DNA of 64,000 bases from Pseudomonas sp. HMWF032. GTDB lineage: Bacteria; Pseudomonadota; Gammaproteobacteria; Pseudomonadales; Pseudomonadaceae. The stretch spans positions 34,095-98,094 of the forward strand of contig NZ_QAIG01000004.1 of assembly GCF_003060885.1 (NCBI RefSeq), written 5' to 3'. Of the stretch, positions 28,058 through 36,170 are shown piece after piece. Made by a program: the position numbers and the translations under genes. The notes under the pieces are model-generated. The model was given only the letters and a program-made list of their open reading frames with translations, did not search any database and had not been told where the DNA came from. The stretch's first letter is position 1; every line of letters starts with the position of its first letter.

Positions 28058-29077
28058 GTGGAGTTTTTTGCAGAGTACATAAGCTTTCTGGCCAAGACGC
28101 TCACCTTGTTGGTAGCCATTGTAGTGGTGCTTGTCACCGTAGCGGGACTGCGCAGCAAGGGACGGCAGGGTAGTGGGCAGTTGCAGGTGCAAAAGCTCAA
28201 TGATTTCTTTAAGCAACTACAGCAGCGTCTCGAGCATGCTGTGCTCGACAAGGATCAGCTGAAAGCACTAGCCAAAGCCGAAGCCAAGGCTGCCAAATTG
28301 GAAAGGAAAGCCGGGGGGCAAAAACCCCGTGTCTATGTGCTGGATTTTGACGGTGACATCAAAGCCTCGGCAACCGACAGCCTGCGTCACGAAATCACTG
28401 CTTTACTGTCTATGGCAACACCGCAGGATGAAGTCGTGCTGCGGCTGGAAAGCGGTGGCGGCATGGTTCACAGCTATGGGCTGGCATCTTCTCAACTTGC
28501 GCGTATTCGCCAGGCCGGCGTACCACTGACCGTTTGCATCGACAAAGTGGCAGCCAGCGGTGGATACATGATGGCGTGCATCGGCGAGAAAATTGTTTCA
28601 GCGCCCTTTGCCATTCTCGGCTCCATTGGTGTGGTGGCTCAACTGCCTAACGTGCACCGCTTGTTGAAGAAGCATGACATTGATTTTGAAGTACTTACCG
28701 CCGGTGAGTACAAACGTACCTTGACTGTGTTCGGTGAGAACACCGAAAAGGGCCGAGAGAAGTTTCAGGAAGACCTGGAAACCACCCATGAGCTGTTTAA
28801 AGCCTTTGTTGCCCGTTATCGGCCTCAACTGGACATTGATCAAATTGCTACTGGTGAAGTCTGGCTAGGCCTGGCGGCTCTGGAGAAACAACTGGTTGAT
28901 GAGTTGAAAACCAGTGACGAATACCTGGCGGAACGTGCCAAGAGTGCCGAGCTGTTTCATTTGCACTATGCCGAGAAGAAAACCCTGCAGGAGCGTGTTG
29001 GACTGGCGGGCAGCGTGGCGCTGGACCGTTTCGTTCTGAGTTGGCTGAGTCGCTTGAATCAGCAACGCTTCTGGTAA
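28058..29077 (+). CDS. sohB: Inner-membrane protease SohB
   Basis: A 339-residue S49-family serine protease. There is one N-terminal membrane helix (about residues 10-30) and a Lys/Glu-rich stalk to about 90. The catalytic domain holds the Ser in VAASGGYMMACIGE and the Lys in GEYKRTLTVFG. It probably digests signal peptides or membrane-associated fragments on the periplasmic side. GTG at 28058 follows GAGAGGGAA. It is divergent from the phosphatase gene and 24 bases before the oxidoreductase gene. Confidence 0.92.
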   Translation: MEFFAEYISFLAKTLTLLVAIVVVLVTVAGLRSKGRQGSGQLQVQKLNDFFKQLQQRLEHAVLDKDQLKALAKAEAKAAKLERKAGGQKPRVYVLDFDGDIKASATDSLRHEITALLSMATPQDEVVLRLESGGGMVHSYGLASSQLARIRQAGVPLTVCIDKVAASGGYMMACIGEKIVSAPFAILGSIGVVAQLPNVHRLLKKHDIDFEVLTAGEYKRTLTVFGENTEKGREKFQEDLETTHELFKAFVARYRPQLDIDQIATGEVWLGLAALEKQLVDELKTSDEYLAERAKSAELFHLHYAEKKTLQERVGLAGSVALDRFVLSWLSRLNQQRFW

Positions 29078-29101
29078 ATGGTCGACACACAGAGGAAGAA
29101 C

Positions 29102-30091
29102 ATGAGTACGTTCAGTGCATTGCAAGCCCGTGAAAGTGCAGCGGGTGGTTTCGAAACGGTGATTGTGCAGCGCAATGTCAATGATTTGCCCGCTGGTGAG
29201 CTGCTGATTCGGGTCAAGTATTCCTCGCTTAACTATAAAGATGCGCTATCAGCCAGCGGCAATCGGGGCGTTAGCAAAGAGTACCCGCACACGCCAGGAA
29301 TTGACGCCGCGGGCATAGTAGAAGCCTCTTCTGTGTCGGAGTTCAGTGTCGGTGATGAGGTGATCGTCACGGGCTATGATCTTGGGATGAACACGGCGGG
29401 TGGTTTTGCCCAGTACATCAGAATTCCTGCCAGTTGGGCTCTGAAACGTCCCCAAGGGCTTTCCATGCGTGAGGCTATGGTTTTGGGGACGGCAGGACTC
29501 ACAGCGGCGCTGTGTGTGGAAAAGCTGGAGCAGGCCGGCTTGACGCCTTATGCAGGGCCAGTCTTGGTGACAGGCGCGACGGGCGGCGTCGGAAGTGTTG
29601 CGGTGGCATTGCTAACTACGCTGGGGTACCAGGTTGCAGCTTCTACCGGTAAAGCTGATCAAGCTGAATACCTCAAAGCACTGGGTGCGCAACAGATTGT
29701 TTCGCGTACTGAGTTGGAGGCGGGCGCTGGAAAGCCGATGCTCAAGCCGCAGTGGGCGGGTGCGGTTGATTGTGTCGGGGGCGATATTCTATTCAATGTG
29801 GTCAAGTCACTGCGTTATGGGGCCAGTGTTGCTTGCTGCGGTTTGACGGCAGGCACAGCCTTTTCCGGCAGTGTGCTGCCTTTCATTCTACGTGGCGTCA
29901 ACCTTTTGGGGGTTGATTCGGTTGAGTTGCCGTTGGTGGTCAAAGCGTCCATGTGGGACAAGTTGTCACTGCAATGGAAGCTGGATCTGGAGTCACTGGT
30001 AACAGAGGTGAGCCTTGAACAGTTACCGGAATCAATTGCGAATATTCTGGCGGGAAAACAGATTGGTCGTGTACTTGTCAATCTGCCTTGA
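29102..30091 (+). CDS. acuI: Acrylyl-CoA reductase / YhdH-type quinone oxidoreductase
   Basis: A 329-residue MDR-superfamily NADPH enzyme. The nucleotide motif GATGGVGSVAVALL is near residue 150, and the N-terminal SSLNYKDALSASG and HTPGIDAAG are typical of the YhdH/AcuI branch, which lacks catalytic zinc. AcuI reduces acryloyl-CoA to propionyl-CoA; YhdH of E. coli does the same. ATG at 29102 follows AGAGGAAG. It is probably co-transcribed with sohB. Confidence 0.88.
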   Translation: MSTFSALQARESAAGGFETVIVQRNVNDLPAGELLIRVKYSSLNYKDALSASGNRGVSKEYPHTPGIDAAGIVEASSVSEFSVGDEVIVTGYDLGMNTAGGFAQYIRIPASWALKRPQGLSMREAMVLGTAGLTAALCVEKLEQAGLTPYAGPVLVTGATGGVGSVAVALLTTLGYQVAASTGKADQAEYLKALGAQQIVSRTELEAGAGKPMLKPQWAGAVDCVGGDILFNVVKSLRYGASVACCGLTAGTAFSGSVLPFILRGVNLLGVDSVELPLVVKASMWDKLSLQWKLDLESLVTEVSLEQLPESIANILAGKQIGRVLVNLP

Positions 30092-30150
30092 GTGAGTTGC
30101 CTGCATAAGTGACAGGAGTGCTGCGCTTCTGTTGATGAGGCTGAAAAGTA

Positions 30151-30185
30151 AAAACCCGAGATCAATTCTGTTCTCGGGTTTTTTA
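30151..30185 (+). terminator. Terminator after acuI
   Basis: AACCCGAGA and TCTCGGGTT with a 10-base loop, flanked by A and T runs. It could also serve the convergent gene that ends at 30234. Confidence 0.85.
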
Positions 30186-30233
30186 TCTTGAATACGGTCG
30201 CCAGTCAGACGTGCAGCCGCTGGCGAGCCGTAT

Positions 30234-31061
30234 TTAATTGAAGCCCAAGCGTTGGCGCCAGCGTTGTTCCAAGGCCTTGCTATCGTGGTCGAATGGATGA
30301 AAGCCTGGACGGTAATAGTCCAGATAGGCCGGGATCAGCTTAGTCAGGAAACCATTACGCAGTCCGAACAAGGTTTTCAGACCCTTACCCCAGCTGCGCC
30401 AGTTGAACAGTTGCCCATCCTTGCGCAGCAGGTGCAGCTGGAACCAGGCAATCACGCCGAAGAAGATCACCGTGGAAATGGCCATCATGCCGACGCGGGT
30501 GAAGTAGCCGCCATAGACTTTCTGGTACACGTCGTAGCACACCGCCTTGTGTTCGTTCTCTTCAATGGCATGCCACATCCACAGCTGGTACAGCTTGGGA
30601 TCGTTCATCTGGGTGGTCAGGTCTTCGCGTTGCAGCAGTTGTTCGGCCATCGTTGCGGTGAAGTGCTCAAGGGCGCAGGTGGCGGCCAGGCGCTGCTTCT
30701 TAGTGGTGATCTTGGTGACCCACTCCAGCAGCACCTTGATGCGTAGCTCTAGCCGCTCCAGGTCGATATTGTGCTCGGCGGCGTAGTCGTTATATGCCGC
30801 ATGTTCTTTTGAGTGCATGGCTTCCTGGCCGATAAAGGCGCTGATGTCCTTCTTCAGCTGAGGTTCGGTCACTTGATCACGCACGGCACGCACGCTGTCG
30901 ACGAAAAACTTCTCGCCATAGGGGAACAGCGAAGACAGGTTATTCATGAAGTGACTCATGAATGGGTCACCGGCAAACCAGAACTTCTGGCTTTCATCAA
31001 AACTGAAGTCCATGCGGCGCACAGGGAAGCTGGCGGGTGGGGTGCTGATCTTGGCTGTCAT
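30234..31061 (-). CDS. Membrane metal-dependent hydrolase family protein
   Basis: A 275-residue all-helical protein of the predicted metal-dependent hydrolase family PF10118. Putative metal ligands lie in FIGQEAMHSKEHAAYND, LEHFTATMAEQ and WMWHAIEENEHKAVCYDVYQ, a ferritin-like pattern of E/H pairs on helices. One membrane segment is near residues 195-215. ATG at 31061 follows AGGAGT. The reaction is unknown; an oxygenase-like di-iron site is as likely as hydrolysis from the ligand pattern. Confidence 0.82.
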   Translation of the reverse strand: MTAKISTPPASFPVRRMDFSFDESQKFWFAGDPFMSHFMNNLSSLFPYGEKFFVDSVRAVRDQVTEPQLKKDISAFIGQEAMHSKEHAAYNDYAAEHNIDLERLELRIKVLLEWVTKITTKKQRLAATCALEHFTATMAEQLLQREDLTTQMNDPKLYQLWMWHAIEENEHKAVCYDVYQKVYGGYFTRVGMMAISTVIFFGVIAWFQLHLLRKDGQLFNWRSWGKGLKTLFGLRNGFLTKLIPAYLDYYRPGFHPFDHDSKALEQRWRQRLGFN

Positions 31062-31271
31062 AAAGGCGACTCCTGGCATATTGGTCGCATGTGGCGACCG
31101 CTCTTGTTATTGGGCCCAGAGTACAGATCACACTGCCCGGGGCCGTCATTTATCATTAGCCGAGGCGATTTTCGGTGCGAGGTCATTCGTGGCCAGGGAG
31201 GGCGCAAATAGGCCAACTTATGGATAGTCGTCGGACACTTTGCCTTTGCGCATGCGGCGACCATCCAAATG

Positions 31272-31298
31272 CAAACGCCCGCAGAATGCGGGCGTTTG
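31272..31298 (-). terminator. Terminator after apt
   Basis: CAAACGCCCGCA and TGCGGGCGTTTG form a perfect 12-bp stem with a GAA loop. It lies 15 bases beyond the apt stop on the minus strand. Confidence 0.8.
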
Positions 31299-31312
31299 TC
31301 GAGAGCGTTCGG

Positions 31313-31861
31313 TTATTGGTCGTTGAGTGCGAAGCAGGTGAGGGCAAAGGTAGGGATGCCGCTGTCTTGCAACTTCTGAGAGCCACCGAGCTCGGGCAAG
31401 TCAATGATTGCTGCAGCTTCGACGACGCTGGCACCCATGCGCCGTACGAGTTGTGCAGCTGCCAACAAGGTTCCGCCGGTGGCGATCAGATCATCGAAAA
31501 TAAGTACTTTGTCGCCTTCACAGAGGCTATCGGTATGCACCTCGAGCTTGGCTTCGCCGTATTCAGTCTGATAACTCTCGCTGAGTACATCAGCGGGTAG
31601 CTTGCCTTGCTTGCGGAACAGTATCAGCGGCTTGTTCAGTTCATAGGCAATGATTGAACCAATCAGAAAACCGCGCGCATCCATGGCACCGATATGGCTG
31701 AAGTCAGCTTCTACATAGCGTTGAATAAAGCTGTCGGCCACCATGCGTAGGGCGCGTGGAGACTGAAAAAGCGGAGTGATGTCACGGAAGATAACCCCCG
31801 GCTTGGGGAAGTCCACCACCGGGCGAATTAGGGTCTTGATGCTGAACTCGTCAAAAATCAT
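31313..31861 (-). CDS. apt: Adenine phosphoribosyltransferase
   Basis: A 182-residue type I PRTase. The PRPP-binding loop [20 protein letters not shown] and the RDITPLFQ and DARGFL segments are conserved. It salvages adenine to AMP. ATG at 31861 ([14 protein letters not shown]) is the standard start. It follows anr by 29 bases on the same strand, the same pairing as in P. aeruginosa. Confidence 0.96.
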   Translation of the reverse strand: MIFDEFSIKTLIRPVVDFPKPGVIFRDITPLFQSPRALRMVADSFIQRYVEADFSHIGAMDARGFLIGSIIAYELNKPLILFRKQGKLPADVLSESYQTEYGEAKLEVHTDSLCEGDKVLIFDDLIATGGTLLAAAQLVRRMGASVVEAAAIIDLPELGGSQKLQDSGIPTFALTCFALNDQ

Positions 31862-31890
31862 GGTCTTTCCGTCTTGCTTCACGCAATAAA

Positions 31891-32625
31891 TCAGGTGTCC
31901 AGGTTACCGCCAGCCAGGGCACATAGTTCAATGGGGTCGAGTATGTGGACTTCTTTGCCTTCGGCTTCCAGCAGACCGTTTTGTTGAAAGCGTGTGAATA
32001 CCCGCGACACAGTCTCGACTGCAAGGCCAAGGTAGTTACCGATCTCATTGCGCGACATGGCAAGGCGGAATTGATTAGCCGAAAAGCCGCGAGCACGGAA
32101 GCGTGCAGAAAGATTGACCAGAAAGGTCGCAATACGTTCGTCGGCGGTCTTTTTCGACAGTAACAGCATCATCTGCTGATCGTCACGGATCTCTCGACTC
32201 ATGATGCGCATCAGCTGACGACGCAATTGCGGCAGCTGTACGGCGAGCTCATCCAGGCGCTCAAAGGGAATTTCACAGACTGAAGTGGTCTCCAGGGCCA
32301 TAGCCGAAACGGGATAGAGCTCACTGTCCATTCCGGATAGACCAACCAGCTCGCTGGGCAAGTGGAAACCGGTAATTTGCTCATCACCCGCATCGCTCAG
32401 GCTGAAGGTTTTCAATGCGCCGGAACGTACCGCAAAGACCGAGCTGAAGGCATCGCCCTGACGGAACAGAAATTCGCCTTTTTTCAGGGGCCGACCGCGC
32501 TTGACGATTTCGTCGAGCGCGTCCATGTCTTCCAGATTTAAAGACAGCGGCAGGCACAAACTCGCCAGGCTGCAATCCTTGCAATGGGCTTGATGTGGGG
32601 TATGCAACTTGATGCTTTCGGACAT
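31891..32625 (-). CDS. anr: Anaerobic regulator Anr (FNR family)
   Basis: A 244-residue oxygen sensor and transcription factor. Cysteines at 15, 18, 24 and about 116 can bind the oxygen-labile [4Fe-4S] cluster. A cyclic-nucleotide-type beta barrel is followed by the helix-turn-helix [20 protein letters not shown], whose ExxSR recognition helix reads TTGAT-N4-ATCAA boxes. Targets here include hemN, which has such a box at 34716-34729, and probably cco genes. It faces away from the small repeat-bearing gene across 141 bp. Confidence 0.96.
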   Translation of the reverse strand: MSESIKLHTPHQAHCKDCSLASLCLPLSLNLEDMDALDEIVKRGRPLKKGEFLFRQGDAFSSVFAVRSGALKTFSLSDAGDEQITGFHLPSELVGLSGMDSELYPVSAMALETTSVCEIPFERLDELAVQLPQLRRQLMRIMSREIRDDQQMMLLLSKKTADERIATFLVNLSARFRARGFSANQFRLAMSRNEIGNYLGLAVETVSRVFTRFQQNGLLEAEGKEVHILDPIELCALAGGNLDT

Positions 32626-32766
32626 CGTCAGTGTTCCTGAGCTGAGCAGACAATAGGCTCAAGGTTACAGCAGCCAGCGGGTGACAGCCAGTCACATGGC
32701 TTCTTGACCAAGTGTTCAAGTATGGCGCTGAACAGCCGATAGTTCAGGCGGTTAAGGGATCTGCAA

Positions 32767-33267
32767 GTGAGTAAGGTTATGCGCGTGGAATTGACATCGA
32801 TGATTGGCCGCCTGGGGATGGCGGTTGAGTGCAAAAGCGCGACCGCCGAGGGCGTCGAGGGCGTCGAGGGCGTCGAGGGCGTCGAGGGCGTCGAGAAGGA
32901 TGATCAGGCATTGCGCGATAGTCTGCGCGTCAGTTTGTCGGAGCTGGGCAAGGCCCGTTCCGCCGCCGCCCAGAAAAACCAAGATATCGATGACAGCAGC
33001 CTGCCGGATCTGATCAAGGACCTGCTCAAGCGAATTCGCGCGCTCAAGGAGCAGATCGAGGTCAAGAAAGAGGAGTTGAATGCGGTTATGAGTGACCAGA
33101 GCCTTGATCCCGAGGCCAAACGCTTGAAGATTGAAACCTTGCAGGGTGAACTGGCGTCGCTGCAGGGTGCCTTGAGCAGCGCCAATGCCACGCTGCTCAA
33201 GGTCTTGTCCAAGCTAGGCCTGACCGATCAGCAGATGCAGGAAGTGTCCAGCCTGCTGATGAAATAG
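32767..33267 (+). CDS. Coiled-coil protein with Gly-Val-Glu repeats, function unknown
   Basis: A 166-residue protein between anr and hemN, starting at GTG 32767 after TAAGGGA. After 28 residues comes a run of five Gly-Val-Glu units from a 9-bp tandem repeat. Residues 85-150 form a heptad-like coiled coil (LLKRIRALKEQIEVKKEELN, LQGELASLQGALSSAN). There are no cysteines except one near residue 22. PAO1 has a small hypothetical gene in the same slot. It stops 3 bases from the convergent hemN stop. Role unknown. Confidence 0.72.
   Translation: MSKVMRVELTSMIGRLGMAVECKSATAEGVEGVEGVEGVEGVEKDDQALRDSLRVSLSELGKARSAAAQKNQDIDDSSLPDLIKDLLKRIRALKEQIEVKKEELNAVMSDQSLDPEAKRLKIETLQGELASLQGALSSANATLLKVLSKLGLTDQQMQEVSSLLMK
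32848..32895 (+). repeat. 9-bp minisatellite inside a gene
   Basis: GAGGGCGTC is repeated five times without mismatch from 32848 to 32892, followed by a partial GAG. Each unit adds Gly-Val-Glu in frame, so copy changes would not shift the frame. Confidence 0.95.
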
Positions 33268-33270
33268 GGA

Positions 33271-34653
33271 CTAGATAACCCGCGAGAAACGCTGCTGGCT
33301 TTGTTCGCACAGGTAGCGATCAAACAGCATGCACAGCGACCTGACCAACAGTCGACCCGCCGGCTTGACATCGATGCCTTGGGCGCTCAAGTCAATCAGG
33401 CCGTCGCTGGCCATTTGCTGCAGTTGCGGCCAGACTTCTGCGAAGTAGCTGCGGAAATCGATGGCATAAGCCTGCTCGATATCAACAAAGCGCAACTGGA
33501 AATGGCAGATCAGCTGCTGAATCACCGCCCGCCGCAGACGGTCGTCGGCATCGCAATGCAAGCCGCGCACGGTGGCCAGTTCGCTATGGCTGAGGCTGTC
33601 CTGGTATTTACTCAGGTCGCTGTTGTTCTGGCAGTAAAGCTCGCCAATCTGGCTGATCGATGAAACCCCCAGGCCAATCAGGTCGCAATGACCGTGGGTG
33701 GTGTAGCCCTGGAAGTTGCGTTGCAGGCTGCCATCTTCCTGGGCGCTGGCCAACTCGTCGTCGGGCAGGGCGAAGTGATCCATGCCGATATAGCGGTAAC
33801 CGGCGGCACTCAGTTGCTCGATGCTTGCCTGCAGCATGGCCAGCTTGTCGCCTGGGCTGGGCAGGTCGCTGGTGTTGATTCGCCGCTGCGGCATAAAGCG
33901 TTCCGGCAGGTGCGCGTAGTTGAACAGTGACAGGCGATCGGGCTGCAGGGCAATCACCTCGGCCACGGTGCGGGCGAAGCGTTCTGGCGTTTGCAGCGGC
34001 AGGCCGTAGATCAGATCGATGTTTACCGAGCGGAACTGCAGGGTGCGCGCGGCTTCCACGATGGCGCGGGTTTCCTCCAGAGTCTGCAAGCGGTTGACCG
34101 CGCGCTGTACGGCCGGGTCGAGGTCTTGCACGCCCAGGCTGACACGGTTGAAACCCAGCTCGCGGAGCAGGCCCATGGTCGACCAGTCGGCTTCGCGCGG
34201 GTCGATCTCGATGCTGTAGTCGCCGCTATCGTCATCCAGCAGATTGAAGTGCTGGCGCAGGTGGCCCATCAGGTGGCGCAGCTCATCGTGGCTGAGAAAA
34301 GTCGGCGTGCCGCCGCCGAAGTGCAGCTGCTCGACCCTCTGCAGCGGGTCGAGATGGCGACTGATGATCTCGATTTCACGTTCGAGTTTTTCCAGATAGG
34401 GCTGGGCGCGCCCGCGATCCTTGGTGATCACCTTGTTGCAGGCGCAGTAATAGCAGATGTGCGCGCAGAACGGGATGTGCACATACAGCGACAGCGGCCG
34501 CAGCGCTTTGCGGCTTTCGCGCAGGGCGTGCAGCAGGTCGAACTGGCTGATGCGCTCGTGGAACTGCACGGCGGTCGGATAGGAGGTGTAGCGCGGGCCG
34601 GCCTGGTCGTAGCGGCGGATCAGAGTGCTGTCCCACTGGATGAGGTTGAGCAT
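33271..34653 (-). CDS. hemN: Oxygen-independent coproporphyrinogen III oxidase
   Basis: A 460-residue radical SAM enzyme that makes protoporphyrinogen IX without oxygen. The cluster cysteines are C63, C67 and C70 in HIPFCAHICYYCACNK, with the extra Cys at 72 typical of true HemN rather than HemW. GGGTPTFL is the SAM-binding GGE-type motif. It supplies haem to the cbb3 oxidases next door in low oxygen. A good Anr box lies 63 bases upstream of the ATG. Confidence 0.96.
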   Translation of the reverse strand: MLNLIQWDSTLIRRYDQAGPRYTSYPTAVQFHERISQFDLLHALRESRKALRPLSLYVHIPFCAHICYYCACNKVITKDRGRAQPYLEKLEREIEIISRHLDPLQRVEQLHFGGGTPTFLSHDELRHLMGHLRQHFNLLDDDSGDYSIEIDPREADWSTMGLLRELGFNRVSLGVQDLDPAVQRAVNRLQTLEETRAIVEAARTLQFRSVNIDLIYGLPLQTPERFARTVAEVIALQPDRLSLFNYAHLPERFMPQRRINTSDLPSPGDKLAMLQASIEQLSAAGYRYIGMDHFALPDDELASAQEDGSLQRNFQGYTTHGHCDLIGLGVSSISQIGELYCQNNSDLSKYQDSLSHSELATVRGLHCDADDRLRRAVIQQLICHFQLRFVDIEQAYAIDFRSYFAEVWPQLQQMASDGLIDLSAQGIDVKPAGRLLVRSLCMLFDRYLCEQSQQRFSRVI

Positions 34654-34715
34654 GCGGGTATTCCCGGTTTGGCTTTCAATACCGGGCAGTCTATGAGCGC
34701 TGGGGCTGGGGTGTT

Positions 34716-34729
34716 TTGACCTGTATCAA
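34716..34729 (-). promoter_or_regulatory. Anr/FNR box of hemN
   Basis: TTGACCTGTATCAA matches the palindromic consensus TTGAT-N4-ATCAA at 9 of 10 positions. It is 63 bases before the hemN ATG. Confidence 0.8.
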
Positions 34730-34741
34730 GCGGCCTCTTAT

Positions 34742-34880
34742 CGCTTGGCAGGCCGTTGGAAAACTACCTGCGTTGCTCCTGCAGCCTTAAAAACAGGCTC
34801 AAAATGCTCATTTAAAGCGCGTAACCTCCGTTTTTGCCTGTTTTTGCCTTGCGTTGGCGGCCTCGCCTTCGTTTTCAATG
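34742..34880. repeat. Dispersed intergenic repeat, copy A
   Basis: This stretch shares long similar blocks with 47531-47660: TTAAAAACAGGCTC, AATGCTCAT, CTCCG and GCCTGTTTTTGCCTTGC in the same order. AAAAACAGGC (34789-34798) and GCCTGTTTTT (34836-34845) are inverted arms. Copy A is more diverged at its ends. It separates hemN from the tauE-like gene. Confidence 0.75.
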
Positions 34881-34885
34881 GTCTG

Positions 34886-35569
34886 CTAGTGGCCCATCAG
34901 CCAGTGCTGGTGCGGGCCGGGCAGAGTCCACAGACCGAACAGAATCACCAGAATGCCGCCAGCCATTCGTACGCCCTGTTTACGCAGCAGTGCGGTCAGG
35001 CGGTCGGCGGCCATGCCAGTGGCCAGTAGTACCGGCAGGGTGCCGAGGCCAAAAGCCAACATCAGGGCTGCGCTGTCGACTGCATTTCCTTGGCTGGCGG
35101 CCCACAGCAGGGTGCTGTAGACCAGCCCGCAGGGCAGCCAGCCCCATAAGCTGCCGAGTATCACCGCACGTGGCAGGCTGGTGACCGGCATAAAACGCCG
35201 GGTTAGCGGCTGGATATGCCGCCAGAGACCACGACCGAGGGCTTCTATACGGGTTAGGCCACTCCACCAGCCGGCAAGGTAGAGCCCCATGGCAATCAGC
35301 AGCAACGCTGCAATCACCCGTAGGCCCATAACCACGGGGCTATTGGCTACTGCCCAACCCGCCAGGCCAAGCAGCAGGCCGGCCAGGCTGTAGCTGAGAA
35401 TGCGCCCCAGGTTATAGGCCAGCAGCAGTTGAACGCGTTGTGCGCGCTGCTCGGGTGGGATGGCCAGCGTCAGCGCGCCCATCAGGCCGCCGCACATGCC
35501 CAGGCAGTGTCCGCCGCCTAGCAGGCCGAGAATCAGTGCTGAAACCAGCAGCGGCAGCAGCTCAAGCAC
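34886..35569 (-). CDS. TauE/SafE-like membrane protein of the cco cluster
   Basis: A 227-residue membrane protein with six hydrophobic segments, related to the SafE/DsbD transmembrane family. A conserved N-terminal GGGHCLGMCGG holds two cysteines, and a second half has WGWLPCGLVYS, a repeat of the same Cys-bearing motif. Such proteins sit in cco clusters of many pseudomonads and may move copper or reducing power. It overlaps ccoS by 8 bases, which supports a shared role in oxidase assembly. Confidence 0.85.
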   Translation of the reverse strand: MLELLPLLVSALILGLLGGGHCLGMCGGLMGALTLAIPPEQRAQRVQLLLAYNLGRILSYSLAGLLLGLAGWAVANSPVVMGLRVIAALLLIAMGLYLAGWWSGLTRIEALGRGLWRHIQPLTRRFMPVTSLPRAVILGSLWGWLPCGLVYSTLLWAASQGNAVDSAALMLAFGLGTLPVLLATGMAADRLTALLRKQGVRMAGGILVILFGLWTLPGPHQHWLMGH

Positions 35570-35780
35570 CGGGCTTGTCCTGCTCGGACTGAGGTTCGTC
35601 GAGTTGCTGCACCTGGTTTACGGCGGCAGTGTGTTTGGGGTCTTCGTCGTCAAACAGGATGCTGTGGGCCGGTCCGTCGAGGTCGTCGTACTGACCGCTG
35701 TCCACCGCCCAGAAGAACAGCCAGATAGCAAAGGCCACCAAAGCAATGGCAACCGGGATCAGGATATAGAGAGCGGGCAT
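35562..35780 (-). CDS. ccoS: cbb3 oxidase maturation protein CcoS
   Basis: A 72-residue protein with one N-terminal membrane helix and the family motif WAVDSGQYDDLDGPAHSILF followed by an acidic tail. CcoS is needed to insert haem b and copper into CcoN. It overlaps the tauE-like gene by 8 bases and is 3 bases after the small membrane gene. Confidence 0.94.
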   Translation of the reverse strand: MPALYILIPVAIALVAFAIWLFFWAVDSGQYDDLDGPAHSILFDDEDPKHTAAVNQVQQLDEPQSEQDKPGA

Positions 35781-35783
35781 GGT

Positions 35784-36062
35784 TTAGTGGCTCCGGCGCA
35801 AGAGTTGCCGTAGATCAAGGCTGGTAACTGGAAAGAGTCTGTCAGGGCTGCGGCCGGTCAGCGCGACGAAGGCAAATAAGACATTAACGAAAAGCATGAT
35901 CAGGGTGTCCGGCAGACTGTCAGTAAACAGGCTGCTGAGTGTGGTTTGCTGGCTGATCAGCGTGGCGGCAAAAGGGTAGGCCATAAACAGCTGCAGGCTG
36001 AGCAAAGCCACGGCCAGTAAGCGCAGCCACCATACAACCTTGCCAGTCATGTTGTTTCGCAT
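35784..36062 (-). CDS. Small membrane protein within the cco assembly cluster
   Basis: A 92-residue protein with two predicted membrane helices (about residues 10-30 and 52-72) and a basic C-terminus ending RQLLRRSH. I do not recognise a family. It lies between ccoI and ccoS, 3 bases before ccoS, where the genes I recall in PAO1 are adjacent, so it may be a lineage-specific insert. GAGG precedes the ATG at 36062. Codon use looks like its neighbours. Confidence 0.6.
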   Translation of the reverse strand: MRNNMTGKVVWWLRLLAVALLSLQLFMAYPFAATLISQQTTLSSLFTDSLPDTLIMLFVNVLFAFVALTGRSPDRLFPVTSLDLRQLLRRSH

Positions 36063-36130
36063 AAGACCTCGCCGAGCGTGTCAGTGGACTGTTTGATAGG
36101 TGGAGGTCAATTTTTATTTCCACCATGGCG

Positions 36131-36170
36131 GCGCGGTGGTGGATCGGTGAAGCGTGATCCACCCTACGGG
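36131..36170. repeat. REP-like palindrome (GTGGATC family)
   Basis: GGTGGATC (36138-36145) and GATCCACC (36156-36163) form a hairpin, followed by CTACGGG. The form TAGGGTGGATC-loop-GATCCACC is a common dispersed repeat in pseudomonads. It abuts the ccoI stop and overlaps its last codons. Confidence 0.6.

Noticed and set aside
32715..32740. Possible Anr site CTTGACCAAGTGTTCAAG between anr and the repeat gene
   Set aside because: The half-sites TTGA and TCAA are 8 bases apart instead of 6, so it does not fit the Anr box, although it is a fair inverted repeat.
32848..32895. CRISPR-like repeat
   Set aside because: The units are 9 bases with no spacers and lie inside a reading frame, so it is a minisatellite.
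32752..32982. Minus-strand frame with repeated Asp-Ala-Leu units
   Set aside because: It is the complement of the GAGGGCGTC repeat in the plus-strand gene, which has a better start, ribosome site and coiled coil.
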